Shown here piece after piece: positions 5,683-7,715 of a stretch of DNA of 7,715 nt (the stretch's first letter is position 1; every line of letters starts with the position of its first letter). Both the position numbers and the translations under genes were made by a program. Origin of the DNA: Flavihumibacter sp. (GTDB lineage: Bacteria; Bacteroidota; Bacteroidia; Chitinophagales; Chitinophagaceae); NCBI GenBank assembly GCA_025455285.1, contig JALOMU010000057.1, positions 1 through 7,715 of the forward strand, given 5' to 3'. A model generated the notes under the pieces. The model did not search any database, was not told the DNA's origin, and was given only the letters and a program-made list of their open reading frames with translations.

Positions 5683-7118
5683 GCGTTTTTAATTAGTAGT
5701 TCGGGAATCACTTTGCCTTTACCATCGGGAGTGGTATAAAAAGGTCGTTGTTCAATTTCTACCTGCGTTTCTTCAGGTATTCCCAGGCAATGGTAGATGG
5801 TCTGGTGCAGCTGGTCGATGCGAACAGGATTTTCAATGGTCTTGCAGGGACGTTCATCAGCAGTTTTACCATATACAAATCCTTTTTTGATGCCACCTCC
5901 GAAAAGCAACACCGAACCCGCATCAGTAAAATGGCGATGCATGCCATAAAACTTGATATCGTGTAATACATCCGGCTGATCCACCTGTTCCTGAACTTTA
6001 AAATCAGGCTTGCCTTCCACCATCATATCCCGGCTGAATTCACTTGCCAGAATAATCAGGGTACGGTCAAGGTGGCCCGACTGCTCCAGGTCTTTTATCA
6101 GTTGTGCAATAGGTGCATCGATCATTTTTTTCATATCTGCCATACGAGTATGGCCGTTTTCATGGGTATCAAAACCAAAAAAAGGTTCATACTCCGTGGT
6201 GACACTAATGAAGCGGGCACCCTGTTGGGTAAGTCTTTTGGCCATCAGGCAACCCAGTCCAAACCTTCCGGTATTGTAGATATCGTAGGATTCTTTGGGT
6301 TCAAGACTAAGATTAAAGGCTTTCGCCTCCGGAGAATTGAGCAACCGGTACGATTGCTCCATGGAGCGCTTCAATGATTCTTTCTGATAGTCACTTCCGA
6401 ACTCACCAAGCGGACTTTGATTGACCAGTTCTGTGTAGAGCTGGTTTCTTTTTTCAAAACGTTTTGCATCCATACCTACCGGCGGACGAACAGCATCCAG
6501 TCCCTGCGATGGATCGGGTATCAGGAAAGGTCCAAATTCATTACCTAAGAACCCGGCCGTATGAAATGCTTTTAATTCTTCTGCTTCCCCTACGGTGAAC
6601 CGTTGACCAATGTCAATGAAAGCCGGGATTACCGGATTCTTGGGTCCCAGGAGATTGGCAATCCATGCACCTATATGTGGAGCCGCTACAGTTTGAGGAG
6701 GTTCATAACAGGTATGCCAGTGATATTGATGGCGTGCATGCAGGATATGGCCCATATCCGCCGCCGTGTAGGATCGAATCAGGGTACCTTTGTCCATTAC
6801 CTGTCCAATTTTCTCCAGTCCCTCTGAAAAATAGATGCCGTCCAGTTTGGTTGGAACTGCCGGAAATGTACTTAACACCCGGTTGGCATCCATTCCTTTT
6901 TCAAATGGGCTGTATCTTTTGGGATCAAAGGTTTCAGTATGTGCCATTCCTCCCGCCATCCAGAGCAGAATGACGGTATCAGCGGAGGAATTGATTTTGT
7001 TGACCGGCTTACAACCTGGTAACCATCCGGCAATGGGTGCACCTGCAGCCATAGCAGCCAAACTGGCACCTGAACATTGTTTTAGAAATCTACGCCTGTT
7101 CCATTTTGAATTAGACAT
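5679..7118 (-). CDS. DUF1501 family protein (alkaline-phosphatase-like fold), Tat-exported probable lipoprotein
   Basis: With the start at 7118 the product has 479 residues. The N-terminus carries a twin-arginine signal, NRRRFLK (7-13), a weakly hydrophobic Ala/Gly-rich stretch, then LPGC with Cys36 as a possible lipidation site. DUF1501 landmarks follow: TVILLWMAGGMAHTETFDPK (48-67), GTLIRSYTAADMGH (111-124), LLNSPEAKAFNLS (259-271), FGLGCLMAKRLTQQGARFISV (286-306), DTHENGH (317-323), LIILASEFSRD (354-364) and SVLLFGGGIKKGFVYG (402-417). The family belongs to the sulfatase/alkaline phosphatase superfamily; Asp317, His319, His323 and His394/His396 are candidate metal ligands. The biochemical role of the family is not established. 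It commonly stands beside DUF1553 genes, as here. An in-frame ATG at 7175 would overlap the DUF1553 gene by 43 bases and bury the Tat motif 26 residues in, so I chose 7118, which leaves 14 bases after the previous stop. The end overlaps the next gene by four bases. Confidence 0.9.
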   Translation of the reverse strand: MSNSKWNRRRFLKQCSGASLAAMAAGAPIAGWLPGCKPVNKINSSADTVILLWMAGGMAHTETFDPKRYSPFEKGMDANRVLSTFPAVPTKLDGIYFSEGLEKIGQVMDKGTLIRSYTAADMGHILHARHQYHWHTCYEPPQTVAAPHIGAWIANLLGPKNPVIPAFIDIGQRFTVGEAEELKAFHTAGFLGNEFGPFLIPDPSQGLDAVRPPVGMDAKRFEKRNQLYTELVNQSPLGEFGSDYQKESLKRSMEQSYRLLNSPEAKAFNLSLEPKESYDIYNTGRFGLGCLMAKRLTQQGARFISVTTEYEPFFGFDTHENGHTRMADMKKMIDAPIAQLIKDLEQSGHLDRTLIILASEFSRDMMVEGKPDFKVQEQVDQPDVLHDIKFYGMHRHFTDAGSVLLFGGGIKKGFVYGKTADERPCKTIENPVRIDQLHQTIYHCLGIPEETQVEIEQRPFYTTPDGKGKVIPELLIKNA

Positions 7119-7132
7119 CGTGATGGGCTTGA

Positions 7133-7715
7133 CTAGTAAATTAATTGAAATTCCGGATGCATCGCCATAATCCATAAAAAGTCCATAACAGCATCCTGAT
7201 CGGGTTTATTTCCAAGAGCCTTAGTGGCCAGTTTCATTTCATCGGCCATTGGTTTTCTACCCAATGCGTTTTTATAAACTTCATCAATAAGTACAGAAGA
7301 ACTAGCATTTCGACGAATCCAGTTTGAAGCAGCTCGTTTGATCCCTTCATGAAATACGGAACCATTGGTTAGCTCAAGCGCCTGTATCAGGTTAGCTTGT
7401 GAACTTCGGCTAGTCGTAACCGTTTCACGGGCCGGCCTTCCCAATGCAGTCAGAAAAGGATCGTTTCTGACCAGGGCGGCCCTGGCAAAAGACATAATAG
7501 TGCTCACTGAATCCGGCAGCAGGTTTGCTACAATCACGCTATCCGGATAAAGCGGTTCAAAAGCCATAGCCACTGCATCTGCAAATTGCTCAGCTGTCAT
7601 GCGTTTTCGGATCATACCACTGAACTTGAAATCCTTTGCCAGCAACATTTCAGGTTCCTTTACGGAAACACTGGGTAGCTGGTAGGCTTCCGAACTCATT
7701 ATTGTAAAGAGGAGT
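7133..7715 (-). CDS. DUF1553 domain protein, C-terminal part (runs off the window)
   Basis: The frame is open from the window edge, with LLFTI before the first visible Met at 7699, so that Met is internal and only the last 193 residues are seen. Landmarks, counted from the edge, are SEAYQLP (8-14), GMIRKRMTAEQFADAV (33-48), FARAALVRNDPFLTALGRP (76-94), RETVTTSRSSQANLIQALELTNG (split around 96-118), LIDEVYKNALGRKP (142-155) and FLWIMAMHPEFQLIY at the end. These match the C-terminal DUF1553 domain of large proteins that usually also carry DUF1549 and often an N-terminal planctomycete-type cytochrome c domain. I expect those parts to lie beyond 7715. The stop is TAG, 14 bases before the DUF1501 start, placing it as an early gene of the four-gene operon. 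The function of the family is unproven; its pairing with heme domains suggests an envelope redox complex. Confidence 0.85.
   Translation of the reverse strand, partial: LLFTIMSSEAYQLPSVSVKEPEMLLAKDFKFSGMIRKRMTAEQFADAVAMAFEPLYPDSVIVANLLPDSVSTIMSFARAALVRNDPFLTALGRPARETVTTSRSSQANLIQALELTNGSVFHEGIKRAASNWIRRNASSSVLIDEVYKNALGRKPMADEMKLATKALGNKPDQDAVMDFLWIMAMHPEFQLIY

Noticed and set aside
7119..7175. N-terminal extension of the DUF1501 protein from ATG 7175
   Set aside because: It overlaps the conserved DUF1553 C-terminus and would place the Tat motif far from the N-terminus. The start at 7118 gives a normal signal.
1..7715. CRISPR array, tRNA, insertion sequence or phage attachment site
   Set aside because: No spaced direct repeats, cloverleaf pattern, transposase or terminal inverted repeats were seen on either strand.

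Overview
The window looks like chromosomal DNA of a Bacteroidota bacterium, probably of the Chitinophaga type. Reasons: start codons with A-rich leaders and no clear Shine-Dalgarno sequence, a short ECF sigma factor carrying the QKYKCL helix typical of that phylum (recalled from family knowledge), many lipoprotein signals, and a DUF1553/DUF1501/heme-binding/DUF1080 gene set known from Bacteroidota, Planctomycetes and Verrucomicrobia. No mobile element, tRNA, rRNA or CRISPR array was seen.

Layout. 1-288 holds no complete gene. It contains a rho-independent terminator on the minus strand (181-214) and a long hairpin (221-270), both downstream of a small Ala-rich lipoprotein gene (289-498, minus). 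A divergent intergenic region (499-634) follows. Next is a two-gene plus-strand unit: an ECF sigma factor (635-1204, GTG start) overlapping by ATGA a membrane protein (1201-2295). That protein joins a cytoplasmic anti-sigma-like N-terminus, one transmembrane helix, a short coiled coil and a trypsin/HtrA-like serine protease domain with an intact His-Asp-Ser triad. The unit meets, tail to tail with a 7-base overlap, a tightly packed minus-strand operon that fills the rest of the window. In transcription order this is the C-terminal part of a DUF1553 protein (7133 to beyond 7715), a Tat-exported DUF1501 protein (5679-7118), a lipoprotein with beta-propeller, helical-repeat and cytochrome c domains (3019-5682), and a DUF1080 lipoprotein (2289-3017).

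Working together. The operon appears to encode a cell-envelope system with one c-type heme, probably for oxidising and breaking down a carbohydrate. DUF1080 proteins are linked to 3-keto-glycoside hydrolysis, and the propeller resembles PQQ-type sugar dehydrogenases; the substrate is unknown. The sigma/protease pair looks like a compact envelope-stress or signal-sensing switch in which sensor, anti-sigma and protease may be one polypeptide. That fusion is the most unusual element of the window. No sequence evidence links the sigma unit to the operon beyond adjacency.
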